Assembly: GCA_020832135.1 (NCBI GenBank)
Contig: JAFIFG010000051.1
Span: 1 to 40,875 of the forward strand
DNA: 40,875 nt
Direction: 5' to 3'
From: Clostridiaceae bacterium
Lineage (GTDB): Bacteria > Bacillota > Clostridia > Peptostreptococcales > Natronincolaceae
Below the pieces are notes generated by a model. It worked only from the letters and a program-made list of their open reading frames with translations, searched no databases and was not told the origin of the DNA. Below are positions 26,670 through 34,996 of the stretch, piece after piece (position 1 is the first letter of the stretch; the number at the start of each line of letters is the position of its first letter). The position numbers and the translations under genes are program-made.

Positions 26670-27863
26670 TTAAAAAATTTCTAAAGACTCCATTGCCCTT
26701 AAAGCCTCTTGATTAATCCTCTCTCTTTCTGCATCAGTGATACTATTAGTCATATCATCAAAGTAAAAATTCTTTATCCTAAAAGTATAAACAACTCCAT
26801 CTTTTTCAGCAATTATCTCTTCAACTGTACTAGCTTCACCCACAGAATAATGGTACACAGCATGTGAAGCTCCTGGAATATAGATATCTAGTAATTCCAT
26901 TGAGAAATATTCAAACCAAACATATTCATCTATATATTGGTCAAAAGTTTCTTCCATCATATAACTCGCATAAACCCTAACATCAAGAATATCTTGCATA
27001 TTATAGAGTACCGCTCCATCTCCACTATGACTTTCCTGTACTTCTCCCCAGATTTTTGGAACATCAACACTATATCCAAATCTGCTGTTAGTATAATTAA
27101 TAGTATTTGTAGAGCTTTGAGTGACTTCAACTGTATTCTGTTGACTTATATTCCCTTGAATATTCGAATGTTTTTTTTCATATTCTTGGTGTAAGTACTC
27201 AAAAAAAACCATTGCTTGCAATTGATTACGAGGTATATCATTATAAGTAACAGTATGAAATTCATATCGCGAACCATCTTCATCCTCAGAAACTTTCTTG
27301 TACTGTATAGCTACCTCAACCGGAATATCATGATATAAAATATCACCTTTGATTGTTACATATGTATTACCATCTTCCGCTGGATCATAAAGTTCGTAAG
27401 TAGGAGAAGAAACTCCAGCTTCTATTAAATCTCCTAATTTAATTCCCGAATCCATTACCATTTCTTTAATAGCTTTGGTTTCTACTGGATTTCTAAAGAA
27501 TCCAACCTCTATCCCCATGACTATTATAAATATTAAAGCCATAACTATTCCAAATACTATTCTTTTAAAAGATTTACCGGAATTATTTTTTTTATCTACG
27601 TGTATTTCTTCTATATTGCTTTCATTTTCAGAATTGCAAGCCACCTCTTCACCTTTGCCACTTTCTTGTTGAATCCTCTCGTCATTAATCCTTATCTTAG
27701 AGTATACACTCTCTCTTCGCTCCTTCTGTTCATTTATTATTTTATTGATTATATCTTCTTCATTTTGATAATTTCCCTCTAAATTATGATTTGCTTCTTC
27801 CCCACAATTACCACAGAACTTATCTCCTGTTTTGATGCTCTCTCCACATTCTATACAATACAT
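26670..27863 (-). CDS. Zinc-ribbon membrane protein with extracytoplasmic domain
   Basis: 397 residues. The N-terminus is a double CxxC zinc ribbon (MYCIECGESIKTGDKFCGNCG). A charged linker and a single membrane segment follow (IVFGIVMALIFIIVMGIEVGFF, about 106-127). The outer part has a domain with VTIKGDILYHDIPVEVAIQYK and a C-terminal region with YSVDVPKIWGEV and an invariant-looking YHYSVGEAS, resembling stress- or sensor-type envelope domains. The zinc ribbon would be cytoplasmic. Function unknown. ATG after AAAGGAGC. It lies 70 bp after another zinc-ribbon membrane protein gene and probably shares its transcript. Confidence 0.75.
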   Translation of the reverse strand: MYCIECGESIKTGDKFCGNCGEEANHNLEGNYQNEEDIINKIINEQKERRESVYSKIRINDERIQQESGKGEEVACNSENESNIEEIHVDKKNNSGKSFKRIVFGIVMALIFIIVMGIEVGFFRNPVETKAIKEMVMDSGIKLGDLIEAGVSSPTYELYDPAEDGNTYVTIKGDILYHDIPVEVAIQYKKVSEDEDGSRYEFHTVTYNDIPRNQLQAMVFFEYLHQEYEKKHSNIQGNISQQNTVEVTQSSTNTINYTNSRFGYSVDVPKIWGEVQESHSGDGAVLYNMQDILDVRVYASYMMEETFDQYIDEYVWFEYFSMELLDIYIPGASHAVYHYSVGEASTVEEIIAEKDGVVYTFRIKNFYFDDMTNSITDAERERINQEALRAMESLEIF

Positions 27864-27932
27864 TTATTTGCTCCTTTCAATTTATTTAAGTATTCCCTTC
27901 TAATAAATACCATAACTATCATAAGACTCACA

Positions 27933-28616
27933 TCAAACTCTTAAGTCTTTGCCACAGCTAAAACAGAAATTACCGTTAGCTATATTTCTCTTGCCACAGC
28001 TTGTACAAAAATTTTGAGTGACTTTTTTTATACTTTGTATATTCTCAGAAGTTATTTTATTTAATTCACTTGTATTGTTAACCTTCACATAAGTATTCTT
28101 ATCATCCTTTACACTATCTGTATTTTCTCTTTTTATAAGAATTGTATCATCTTGATTCGTTGTAGAATTTGTATCAATATTTGCCGGTATCGTTTCACAT
28201 GCCAAAATATCATTTTTATGTTCTAATCTATTTAGTGCTGATAAGCATGCTTCTTTATTTTTTTTCTTTTGATTTTTGTAAACTACAACATCTAAAATTA
28301 TGCACAGTATAAACAGCAAGGGCTCCACTAATAAAGAAACAGTAATAAAAATCGTTATCCAAAACCACCAAGTTGAACTATGTTTTACATTAACCTGAAT
28401 TTCTGCTTCATTATCATTTTTTGTTACTTGTATGCTTCCTTTAAGTTTTACTACAGGACTAATTAACTTTTTAGTTTTTGATTGGCATTCAAATATGTTA
28501 AGATCTGTTTTTTTAAATTTATCCACTTTTTTAGATAAAGCTGTAAAAAATATTTCTTTAATATCTTCTTCTGTGGTATTTTCTTCTATTTTCATATGCT
28601 TGGTTAAAGTTATCAT
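27933..28616 (-). CDS. Membrane protein with C-terminal zinc ribbon
   Basis: 227 residues, ATG after AGAGGAGG. The N-terminal 85 residues are a mixed alpha/beta domain. A membrane hairpin follows (WWFWITIFITVSLLVEPLLFILCIILDVVVY, about 82-112). A polar linker leads to a C-terminal double CxxC zinc ribbon (NFCTSCGKRNIANGNFCFSCG). Both ends would be cytoplasmic. No family name is certain. It mirrors the neighbouring zinc-ribbon protein, in which the ribbon is N-terminal, and the two may interact. Confidence 0.7.
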   Translation of the reverse strand: MITLTKHMKIEENTTEEDIKEIFFTALSKKVDKFKKTDLNIFECQSKTKKLISPVVKLKGSIQVTKNDNEAEIQVNVKHSSTWWFWITIFITVSLLVEPLLFILCIILDVVVYKNQKKKNKEACLSALNRLEHKNDILACETIPANIDTNSTTNQDDTILIKRENTDSVKDDKNTYVKVNNTSELNKITSENIQSIKKVTQNFCTSCGKRNIANGNFCFSCGKDLRV

Positions 28617-28698
28617 TTACTTATTCCTCCTCTACTTAGTTAATATCTTATTTACACAATACTATTTGAAGGCTTTATCTATAAATAAAAATTGATTA

Positions 28699-28830
28699 TT
28701 ATTCTATACATATCCTACCATAAACTTGAAATCTTCCTCCTGTTAAAGCTACAAATGTTCTCTTTAAACCATTTGAATTATAAAAAGTTAGTAGTTCCCT
28801 TCCATCTTCCTTTACTACTCTAAAATACAC
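28699..28830 (-). CDS. Possible short gene or gene remnant
   Basis: An open frame of 43 residues (GTG start, VYFRVVKEDGRELLTFYNSN, ends GGRFQVYGRICIE). The composition is protein-like, but there is no convincing ribosome site and an in-frame stop lies just upstream. It may be the C-terminal remnant of a longer gene. Confidence 0.25.
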   Translation of the reverse strand: MYFRVVKEDGRELLTFYNSNGLKRTFVALTGGRFQVYGRICIE

Positions 28831-28861
28831 TTCTTTTATTTACTCTTTTGGAAATGTTTTT

Positions 28862-29092
28862 TTAATCTTTATAGAATAAAATTAATATTCTCATATCCTC
28901 TATCAATTCTATATTTACCTTTGTACAGTATTTCTGAAAACATAGAGAACCTAGTGCATAGTGATTAAATCTTCTATTTTCCTTAAGCTCAAAATGTAAA
29001 TCAGCGTAGTCTTCAATACCTTGTATATCTATATCCCCATAATGAGTATACGCCCATCTTCTAATTAACTCGTTCTTAATCCTTCTTTCCAT
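28862..29092 (-). CDS. Small hypothetical protein
   Basis: 76 residues beginning MERRIKNELIRRWAYTHYGD and ending LIEDMRILILFYKD, with a helical, charged composition. The ribosome site is weak. The family is not recognised. The frame is well formed but could also be a remnant, because the surrounding region is sparse in genes. Confidence 0.45.
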   Translation of the reverse strand: MERRIKNELIRRWAYTHYGDIDIQGIEDYADLHFELKENRRFNHYALGSLCFQKYCTKVNIELIEDMRILILFYKD

Positions 29093-29660
29093 ACTACTAC
29101 TTATTTCATCACAGCGAATAAATAAAAATATACCTAGTAGATATAAAAGTACTCCTTTTCATATTTACGAGCATTTCTTTCACTCATAGCTCCATTTGAA
29201 AAAACATTAACTTCAGTAACACTTCGGCATTCTTTTCATTTTTCCTTTGTTGAAAATCCACTAATGCTGTCGATTGTTAATCTTTTTTGGATTTTATTAT
29301 ATTTTAATGAGAAATAATATGAACCCTAATAATAAGGTGGCATATTTAGTAATTTCATTTTGGATTAATTGTACAGAGATGCTAGCCTCTGGTTTCTGCA
29401 TCCCTATTTAATTTAAAATATATCTAATAAAGATTCTAAATGTATTTTCTATCGCTTCTCTTAATCCATTCCTTTTTCTTCTCTATCAATATACTAATAT
29501 TTCTTACTCTAAATTGGATATATATTTAGAGGGCATAGTCCTTATGGCTGCTTAAGTTCTATGCTTTAGCTTCACATACCTACAAAAGTTATTTTGAATT
29601 TTTACAATTATATATTATATCCTTGCATAGCTATTATTTTAAGGAAAGGAGCTTTAACAA
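29093..29660. other. Gene-poor stretch before radC-like gene
   Basis: About 570 bp, AT-rich, with only short frames lacking ribosome sites. It separates the minus-strand envelope cluster from the plus-strand RadC gene, so it should contain the divergent start region of the latter. No clear promoter pair was identified. Confidence 0.5.
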
Positions 29661-30116
29661 ATGAAAAAAGAACGTAGTAAAAGAATTAATATTGTAAGCC
29701 TTAAGATGTGTAAAGAACAAAGTATTCTTTATTCACCTAGAAAGATTGCTTCTCCTGAGGACAGCCTTAATCTTTTAAGACAATTTCTAGAGAATAAAGA
29801 TCGAGAAGCCTTTATTGTTATTTGCTTAGATACTAAAAATCAGCCTTCTTGTATTCATGTGTGTAGTATTGGTACATTGAATTCTAGCCTTGTTCACCCT
29901 AGGGAGATATTTAAAACTGCTATTTTATCTAATGCTGCCTCAATTATTGTTGCTCACAATCATCCCTCTGGTGATCCCACCCCTTCTAGCGAAGATGTCT
30001 CTATTACTAGAAGATTGAAAGAGGCTGGTTCTTTATTGGGAATTCAACTATTAGATCATATCATCATCGGCGAAAAGACTAGATATGTTAGTTTTAAAGA
30101 AAAGAGTCTTATATAA
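29661..30116 (+). CDS. RadC-like JAB-domain protein
   Basis: 151 residues, ATG after AAAGGAG. The body is the RadC/JAB (DUF2466-type) metalloprotein domain, with the signature AHNHPSGDPTPSSEDVSITRRL (the HxH-PSG-x7-D metal site) and LLDHIIIGEKTRYVSF near the end. The short form without the N-terminal helix-hairpin-helix is typical of mobile elements, where these proteins are thought to act in DNA processing or anti-defence. The biochemical role is not settled. It leads a two-gene plus-strand unit ending at the terminator at 30536. Confidence 0.9.
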   Translation: MKKERSKRINIVSLKMCKEQSILYSPRKIASPEDSLNLLRQFLENKDREAFIVICLDTKNQPSCIHVCSIGTLNSSLVHPREIFKTAILSNAASIIVAHNHPSGDPTPSSEDVSITRRLKEAGSLLGIQLLDHIIIGEKTRYVSFKEKSLI

Positions 30117-30156
30117 CATTTTATTTTGAAGGTAAAAAAAAGGAGGGATTTAATTT

Positions 30157-30375
30157 ATGAGTACAATGTCAAAAAAAGAAGCTATAGCCAAGGGTCTACC
30201 TACTTACAATGAAGGATGTCATAAGCTTATAGATGTAAGTGATAATAGTACACTAATTCTTCAACTTCCTAATAGTGTTTATGTAACAATAGCATCAATA
30301 GGAGTTAAAGGCAAAGACTGGGCTGGGCTTGTCTTGATATCAAAGTTCAAAGCAAAGCAAAAAATCAAAGGATGA
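30157..30375 (+). CDS. Small hypothetical protein downstream of radC-like gene
   Basis: 72 residues, ATG after AAAAGGAGGG. It includes STLILQLPNSVYVTIASIGVKG, a beta-rich core, and a basic C-terminus (KFKAKQKIKG). No family is recognised. The good ribosome site and the 40-bp gap to the RadC gene support co-expression. Confidence 0.6.
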   Translation: MSTMSKKEAIAKGLPTYNEGCHKLIDVSDNSTLILQLPNSVYVTIASIGVKGKDWAGLVLISKFKAKQKIKG

Positions 30376-30535
30376 TAGGCTTTACAGGAAATAACAGCGA
30401 TATTATAGAACATAAAGTATATTCCCTTGATATAAATAACTATTCATCCTAGTTGCTGTACTCCTTAATGACAAATTACTTTTAAAAGTTTTTATTGTGA
30501 AAAATTTAAACCTATTAATTTTATTACTTTTCTAT

Positions 30536-30568
30536 GTCCCTATTTAAGGGACTTATTTTTTATTTTTT
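30536..30568 (+). terminator. Terminator of the radC-like unit
   Basis: GTCCCT and AGGGAC form a 6-bp stem (30536-30552) followed by TTATTTTTTATTTTTT. It lies about 160 bp after the small gene that follows the RadC gene. The intervening sequence has no gene. Confidence 0.7.
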
Positions 30569-30718
30569 ATACATCAAGGGACTTTTTATTGTAGTTTTCA
30601 TAATCATATGAATTTCTTTATAATGCTTTTTCAGTTGAGTTAATTGCTCATGTTTTCTTCTAATCTTATCTAAAATTACTTAAACATTATATTAATTTGA
30701 AATAAGGAGAGGATTACA

Positions 30719-30910
30719 ATGTTTGAAGAATATGATGAAATTATTACTGTAGATGAATTAATGGAGATATTAATGATTGGGAAAAATACTGCTTATCAAT
30801 TACTTAATTCAGGGGAAATTAATTCTTTTAAAATTGGAAGAGTTCATAAGATCCCCAAAATTGCTGTAGAGGAATATATTTTAAATCAATTTAAAAATAG
30901 GAAAAAATAA
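30719..30910 (+). CDS. Excisionase-like helix-turn-helix protein
   Basis: 63 residues, ATG after AAGGAGAGG. It fits the HTH_17/Tn916 Xis-like fold: ITVDELMEILMIGKNTAYQLLNSGEINSFKIGRVHKIPKIAVEEYI. It would bind DNA as a small architectural protein. It is far from Int2, which has its own Xis-like gene, so this copy may regulate transcription or be a second directionality factor. Confidence 0.75.
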   Translation: MFEEYDEIITVDELMEILMIGKNTAYQLLNSGEINSFKIGRVHKIPKIAVEEYILNQFKNRKK

Positions 30911-30940
30911 TGAGAGAGGGCGTGATAAGCCCTCTCCTAT
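30911..30940. terminator. Bidirectional terminator
   Basis: GAGAGGGC and GCCCTCTC form an 8-bp GC-rich stem right after the Xis-like stop. On the minus strand it is followed by ATTATTTTTTCC, so it also serves the small convergent gene at 30942-31085. Confidence 0.8.
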
Positions 30941-30941
30941 C

Positions 30942-31085
30942 TTATTTATATTTGTTAGGTAGTCTATCCCTTAATTCTTTAAATGAAACTCCTGAATCAT
31001 TACTAACTAGTCTTACTGCATCTGTGGTACTTTCTCCTGTTAAAATTAATTCTATTATTTTTAATATGAGTAATATTATATACAC
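30942..31085 (-). CDS. Very small hypothetical protein
   Basis: 47 residues from a GTG preceded by AGGAGGAAAT at 7 bp. It begins VYIILLILKIIELILTGEST and continues with DAVRLVSNDSGVSFKELRDRLP, a helix-turn-helix-like tail. It ends just before the bidirectional terminator. I know similar short proteins from clostridial mobile DNA but have no name for them. Confidence 0.5.
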   Translation of the reverse strand: MYIILLILKIIELILTGESTTDAVRLVSNDSGVSFKELRDRLPNKYK

Positions 31086-31560
31086 TTCATTTCCTCCTCA
31101 TAATATTTAGTATCTTAAATAGTCATTTAACATCTTAGCTAGCAATTGCAGTTATTTTTTTCTTAAACTTATCTATTCTTCTAGATCAAATAAACCCAAA
31201 GAAGTAACTATTTCATTACTTCCTTGGATTATTGTCCTACAATTAAATTATCCATTTTTTATTTCACTCCTAGCATACATATATTATTTTTTATACGATA
31301 AGCCTTACTTTCCTAAAGGTTCTAAGTGCATAGATCAAGTCATTAAAGCTCTCCTTCAGATTTATTCTAGTGTCTATCTTTGAGAAGAGATTTACCATTG
31401 TGAATGCTACTGAATTTCTTTACTACATGATATTGAACTTTTTTACCATCTGCAATTTACTATGGTATTGGAACTCCCTTTTCAAGGTCTTTATTATTTC
31501 TTCATTCAGTTTTCTACACATGTTATCAATCTTCCTTTCACTTTGTATTTTGACTACATT
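31086..31560. other. Gene-poor stretch with one possible micro-ORF
   Basis: The only frame worth noting is on the minus strand at 31521-31423 (32 residues, MCRKLNEEIIKTLKREF...), with GAAAGGAAG 9 bp before its ATG. It lies just after the 198-residue gene and may be a real small gene or a remnant. Otherwise AT-rich with nothing recognisable. Confidence 0.3.
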
Positions 31561-32148
31561 CTAAAAGTCTTTATATGCTGCCATTAACATATCCCCATTG
31601 TTATAATTACATATGTCTTCAAACTCTAAGCCTAAAAATTCTACATGTGGATCAGTGATGCTCATTAATTCTGCTACAGCGTCTTCCCTAGATATTCCAT
31701 CTAGCCACATATTAGCTAATTGTTCTTTATCGAAGAATTTTTCTACATAATAAGTCTCTTCCACTAATTCTAAAAGGATATCCCTCATATACTCATCAAT
31801 ATCCTGTCCCTTCACTGTTAATAGGTAATCTTCTGTTTCAACATATCCTTTAAGCTCTATTTCCTCAAAGTAACCACGAGCCTCTTCTATAGTGACAGGT
31901 TCTCCGTGTTCCCTCATCCAAAGGTAAAGAGCTATTACATAGTGGTCTTCCTCCAAAAGTTCTATTACCTCTTCTAATTTTAACCTTTGGACATAGTTTT
32001 CTTTAGGCAAGTTACATAGTAGTTGCTTTAGCTTTTCTGTTGTTTCGCATGAAATATTTTTATACTTTTTTATCAGCCCTTGTAGCTCTTTATTAAAAAA
32101 CTCCTGTAATATGTCTTCTAATGGTAAAGTCAAATTAATGTGCATCAT
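31561..32148 (-). CDS. Hypothetical acidic protein
   Basis: 195 residues from the ATG spaced 9 bp after AAAGGAG; an ATG 9 bp earlier abuts that site. It is acidic and helical, with segments LEEVIELLEEDHYVIALYLWMREHGEPVT and YVEKFFDKEQLANMWLDGISREDAVAELM. No known domain or active site is recognised. A long inverted repeat lies just upstream. Confidence 0.6.
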   Translation of the reverse strand: MMHINLTLPLEDILQEFFNKELQGLIKKYKNISCETTEKLKQLLCNLPKENYVQRLKLEEVIELLEEDHYVIALYLWMREHGEPVTIEEARGYFEEIELKGYVETEDYLLTVKGQDIDEYMRDILLELVEETYYVEKFFDKEQLANMWLDGISREDAVAELMSITDPHVEFLGLEFEDICNYNNGDMLMAAYKDF

Positions 32149-32180
32149 GTCAATCATCTCCTTTTATTTTTCAATATAGA

Positions 32181-32216
32181 AACCCCCTTAAGAATTTTTA
32201 TATTCTTAAGGGGGTT
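32181..32216 (-). terminator. Strong inverted repeat, probable terminator
   Basis: AACCCCCTTAAGAAT (32181-32195) and ATTCTTAAGGGGGTT (32202-32216) form a perfect 15-bp stem with a 6-nt loop. On the minus strand TTTCTATATT follows. It lies after the frameshifted DNA-binding gene and would end its transcript or attenuate the next gene. Confidence 0.7.
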
Positions 32217-32259
32217 ATCATCTGGCTTTGATTCATAAACTTTCTTGGTCTTCAGTTTT

Positions 32260-32756
32260 TTATTTATAAAATCCATACTTCTTAAGGGAATCTTTCAGCA
32301 TCCAATTAACAGCTCTAGTAATTGAAGTGATCCATTCTTCTCTTTTTAAGGTTTGTAATGTTTTATATACCTGTTCATCTACATAAGTAGTAATTCTCAC
32401 AGGCTTTGGTTTATTCTGGCGATTTCTCAAAAAAGGTGGTACAATCTTTTGTCGTGCAGGTGTTTCTTCAGAACCTTGTTCTCTAGGTTTTACAAGTTTG
32501 GGTGGTGTTATTTTGTTTCTTCTAGGGGCACCCTTCCCTCGGATCTCTTCTTTGTTTTCTCCTTCCGCTAGAAGCTTGCCTGTGTTTTTTGAGCTTGTGT
32601 CTTTGCGGCTTCCAAAGTGGGCTTCACTTCCTCTTGCCGAGTTGCTTTTTTTATCCCCTCTTTTTCCGCTACCTTTCCATTGATAGTTTGATTTAAAGCA
32701 TCATCTACTTCTGTCTTATTAATAGTATTTTTTCTCACAAAGTTAATCTTTGGCAT
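32260..32756 (-). pseudogene. Frameshifted small DNA-binding (ribbon-helix-helix-like) protein gene
   Basis: From ATG 32756 the frame reads MPKINFVRKNTINKTEVDDA and stops at 32568 after 62 residues. Downstream, in the -1 frame, an open stretch without a start continues to 32260 and ends in a folded-looking domain (PKPVRITTYVDEQVYKTLQT, then SITRAVNWMLKDSL). That domain resembles the ribbon-helix-helix proteins that partner plasmid partition or relaxase systems. Adding one A to the A6 run (T6 at 32585-32590 on the plus strand) joins the halves into a 166-residue protein with a charged linker. Either the gene is broken, the run contains a sequencing error, or frameshifting makes the long form. 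Confidence 0.65.
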
Positions 32757-32891
32757 CAGTTCCACTCCCAACGTTTATATTTTAGTATACATATACATCT
32801 TTATCGGTGTAGATAAAGGCGTAGATGTATATATTTATAAATTTGTTCGTTTTTTAGGAGGGAAATTTACCATTTAATCAACCATATTTAC

Positions 32892-33098
32892 CTATTCTAC
32901 CTTAAAAATATGTATATATAAAAAATACTCATCTTCAACAGGGTACAATCTAACTAAAACCTCATAATTTATAAGTTTTTCTATAAATTCTATGTGATTA
33001 TCATAGCCCTCCCCACCACACCTTTTAATTACTTCATTTATATTTCCATATTTATCTATCAAATCATCAATCGTTGCTGCTATACTTTTATCTAGCAT
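32892..33098 (-). CDS. Small hypothetical protein
   Basis: 68 residues: a helical N-terminal half (AATIDDLIDKYGNINEVIKRC) followed by LINYEVLVRLYPVEDEYFLYIHIFKVE, which is beta-rich. The ribosome site is weak (AGAAAGAAG). The family is not recognised. The frame is compact, with protein-like composition. Confidence 0.45.
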   Translation of the reverse strand: MLDKSIAATIDDLIDKYGNINEVIKRCGGEGYDNHIEFIEKLINYEVLVRLYPVEDEYFLYIHIFKVE

Positions 33099-33156
33099 TA
33101 CTTCTTTCTCTTTATTTATTTTTTCTACTTTTATATTACACTACTTTGATATAGCT

Positions 33157-33615
33157 TTATTTGACTTTATGAACTTTTGCTAGATTAACAGCTTCTGTAA
33201 AAGTTTCTATATCTTTAGAGCTGTCACTAATTTGTATGTAGGTTTTAGTATTATGTTTTGTTTTAATTTCAATTTTCTTTCCATAAGCACTGAAAAGAAA
33301 TAGAGCAGTTATTAAAAACAATAAGAAGTTCCCTAAAGCCACAATTCCAAATAAAGCAGCAAATACACAATCCCAAAAATCCCATGTGCTTTCAACAGAA
33401 ATACACTCAACATCATCTATGGGTATAGTATGTTGCCTATGTTTTCCCTTAAAAAATCCAAACCATTTCTTTTTTTCTACAATGCATAATACATTATTTT
33501 CAATAGTTGCCTCTGTTAATATTTTTACATAACTTCCATAGCTAAAATCTTTTGCTTTTTCAAAAATGAACTTTTGATGTGTGTTTTCTACAATTTCATT
33601 GTTGACTACTTCCAT
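33157..33615 (-). CDS. Small membrane protein, possibly PH-like
   Basis: 152 residues from the ATG after GAGGAG; an earlier in-frame start lacks a ribosome site. An N-terminal beta-rich segment (FIFEKAKDFSYGSYVKIL, IPIDDVECISVESTW) is followed by a membrane hairpin (FAALFGIVALGNFLLFLITALFLFSAYG, about 97-124). A short cytoplasmic tail with IEIKTKHNTKTYIQIS completes it. The pattern resembles bacterial PH-like membrane proteins, but I am not sure. Confidence 0.55.
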   Translation of the reverse strand: MEVVNNEIVENTHQKFIFEKAKDFSYGSYVKILTEATIENNVLCIVEKKKWFGFFKGKHRQHTIPIDDVECISVESTWDFWDCVFAALFGIVALGNFLLFLITALFLFSAYGKKIEIKTKHNTKTYIQISDSSKDIETFTEAVNLAKVHKVK

Positions 33616-33671
33616 TAAATCAACTCCTCTCATCACTTAATACTTCTTATAATTTTAATTACTATTGCTTT

Positions 33672-33836
33672 TTAAAATATAGAGTAAGCCTGTATGATCA
33701 GCACATAGCATACAAGAAAACAAAATCCATATAATGTAAGCATTCCTTTGAATCCTAAGTAATAGATTTTAAAAACCTTGTTTATTCCAACAAACATAAG
33801 TGCTGGTAATCCAAACATTAATATTAAGCCAAACAT
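33672..33836 (-). CDS. Small hydrophobic membrane protein
   Basis: 54 residues from an ATG preceded by GAGGAGG. Two hydrophobic stretches (MFGLILMFGLPALMFVGI and GFCFLVCYVLIIQAYSIF) flank a short basic loop, so it should be a two-pass membrane peptide. The strong ribosome site and its place between the Mor-like gene and the PH-like membrane gene support it. Function unknown. Confidence 0.6.
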   Translation of the reverse strand: MFGLILMFGLPALMFVGINKVFKIYYLGFKGMLTLYGFCFLVCYVLIIQAYSIF

Positions 33837-33862
33837 TCCTTATCCTCCTCTCCCGTTAAATT

Positions 33863-34123
33863 TTATTTAGAATTTTCACTTAACATAACCCTAATCCACC
33901 TTTCAGAATAGTCATATTTTAAAGCTAGCTGCTTTAAATTACTACCATCGTACTCCCTTTTAATCTGCTGAATCACATAGTCCTTGTTTAAAAATCTTGT
34001 TGGAAAGTTTACCTGTAGACCTTTGAAATTTTCATAAAACCTTTTTGCTATATCAATCCCAAACTCTTCTGCTATTTCTTTGTAAACATTATTTAGGTGA
34101 TTAAAATCATTCTTTAACTTCAT
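33863..34123 (-). CDS. Mor transcription activator family protein
   Basis: 86-88 residues; the second ATG has proper spacing to GGGGAG. It fits the Mor/C family of phage Mu: YKEIAEEFGIDIAKRFYENFKGLQVNFPTRFL, then YDGSNLKQLALKYDYSERWIRVML, the helix-turn-helix. Such short Mor-like proteins are common in Firmicute mobile elements and probably activate element genes. Its targets are unknown here. Confidence 0.85.
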   Translation of the reverse strand: MKLKNDFNHLNNVYKEIAEEFGIDIAKRFYENFKGLQVNFPTRFLNKDYVIQQIKREYDGSNLKQLALKYDYSERWIRVMLSENSK

Positions 34124-34481
34124 ATACATCTCCCCTATGCCTTTCTACTAACTACCATATTATAGAATTTATAATGAATTATCATCTGTAGAGTTCAATG
34201 AATTTTTCATTGTTTTTTTTTAGCAAACACCTCTTGCTATTGGATTAGGGAATAAAATTAGAGAACCCATCTAATGATGAAGAGTTCTCCTTTAGTAACT
34301 TTCTTTATGGCCATTTTATTAATTGCATATATATAATATATAACTACTATTTTTTACTTTCTCATTTTTAATAATTGATAACTAATTTCCTATTGGTAGT
34401 CCCTATGTGTTTTATCTTATTTTTTATATTTTCTGTCCAACTACCTGTGAACATTGTAAATTGATTTCTTTTAAATCACTA

Positions 34482-34516
34482 TAAAGCCAGAGTCCAATGC
34501 AAGGACTCTGGCTTTA
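34482..34516. repeat. Perfect 14-bp inverted repeat
   Basis: TAAAGCCAGAGTCC (34482-34495) and its complement at 34503-34516 are separated by 7 nt. No T-run follows on either strand, so it is not a standard terminator. It may be a protein-binding site or part of an origin. Confidence 0.75.
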
Positions 34517-34877
34517 ATCTATACATCTTTATATTATAGTCTATTAGCTATTAATATGTGTTTTAAATTTTTTTGCTGTAAGTAGGTGTAAGAAAAACTT
34601 CAATAGTTTAATTATATATCATAATTTTGGTATCTGATTAATAGATTACCTGCTCGATGCAGGATCATAGGAACATAAACATACACTTTATTTATGCAAG
34701 GTGATATACCCTTTACCATAATAAATTTGGACTTTAGTATTCCTCTTTATATTAGTTGAACCTTTGAAAAATTATATTTTTGCATCATACCTAATACTAT
34801 TAACTTATTTTTATAGTCTAACTTTTTATCCAACACTTTTTCTATAAAAATAAACTCTATCTGTTTATTTTTTCTAG

Positions 34878-34913
34878 GGGGCAATAATAAGTATTGCCCC
34901 TTATTATTGCCCC
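34878..34913. repeat. Overlapping, mutually exclusive inverted repeats
   Basis: One arm, GGGGCAATAATAA (34878-34890), can pair fully with 34901-34913 (13 bp). Its first nine bases can instead pair with TATTGCCCC at 34892-34900. The two hairpins exclude each other. No T-run follows the minus-strand end, so simple termination is unlikely. Confidence 0.8.
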
Positions 34914-34996
34914 TATAGTTTATTCATAAAGCGTTCTTACTAACCCTATGTTGTTATATTTATATAACAAGTCCCTTTGCCCCTATGATATAATAA

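Larger units (their letters stand above)
34130..34996. other. Long non-coding region with three strong inverted repeats
   Basis: 867 bp without a recognisable gene, directly after the DUF927 ATPase gene. It contains a perfect 14-bp inverted repeat at 34482-34495/34503-34516, a small CCTGC/GCAGG hairpin near 34650, overlapping inverted repeats at 34878-34913, and a 20-bp palindrome at 34951-34970 (arms TTGTTATAT). Its place beside a replication-type gene makes it a candidate origin of element 2. Confidence 0.5.

Noticed and set aside
29308-29409. 34-codon plus-strand frame beginning MRNNMNPNNK before the radC-like gene
   Set aside because: No ribosome site and no recognisable features.
30910-31110. 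Plus-strand 66-codon frame after the Xis-like gene
   Set aside because: It lies antisense to a small minus-strand gene that has a proper ribosome site, and its first bases are a terminator hairpin.
34878-34913. Rho-independent terminator of the DUF927 gene
   Set aside because: The sequence after the hairpin on the minus strand is A-rich, not T-rich, so it does not have terminator form.
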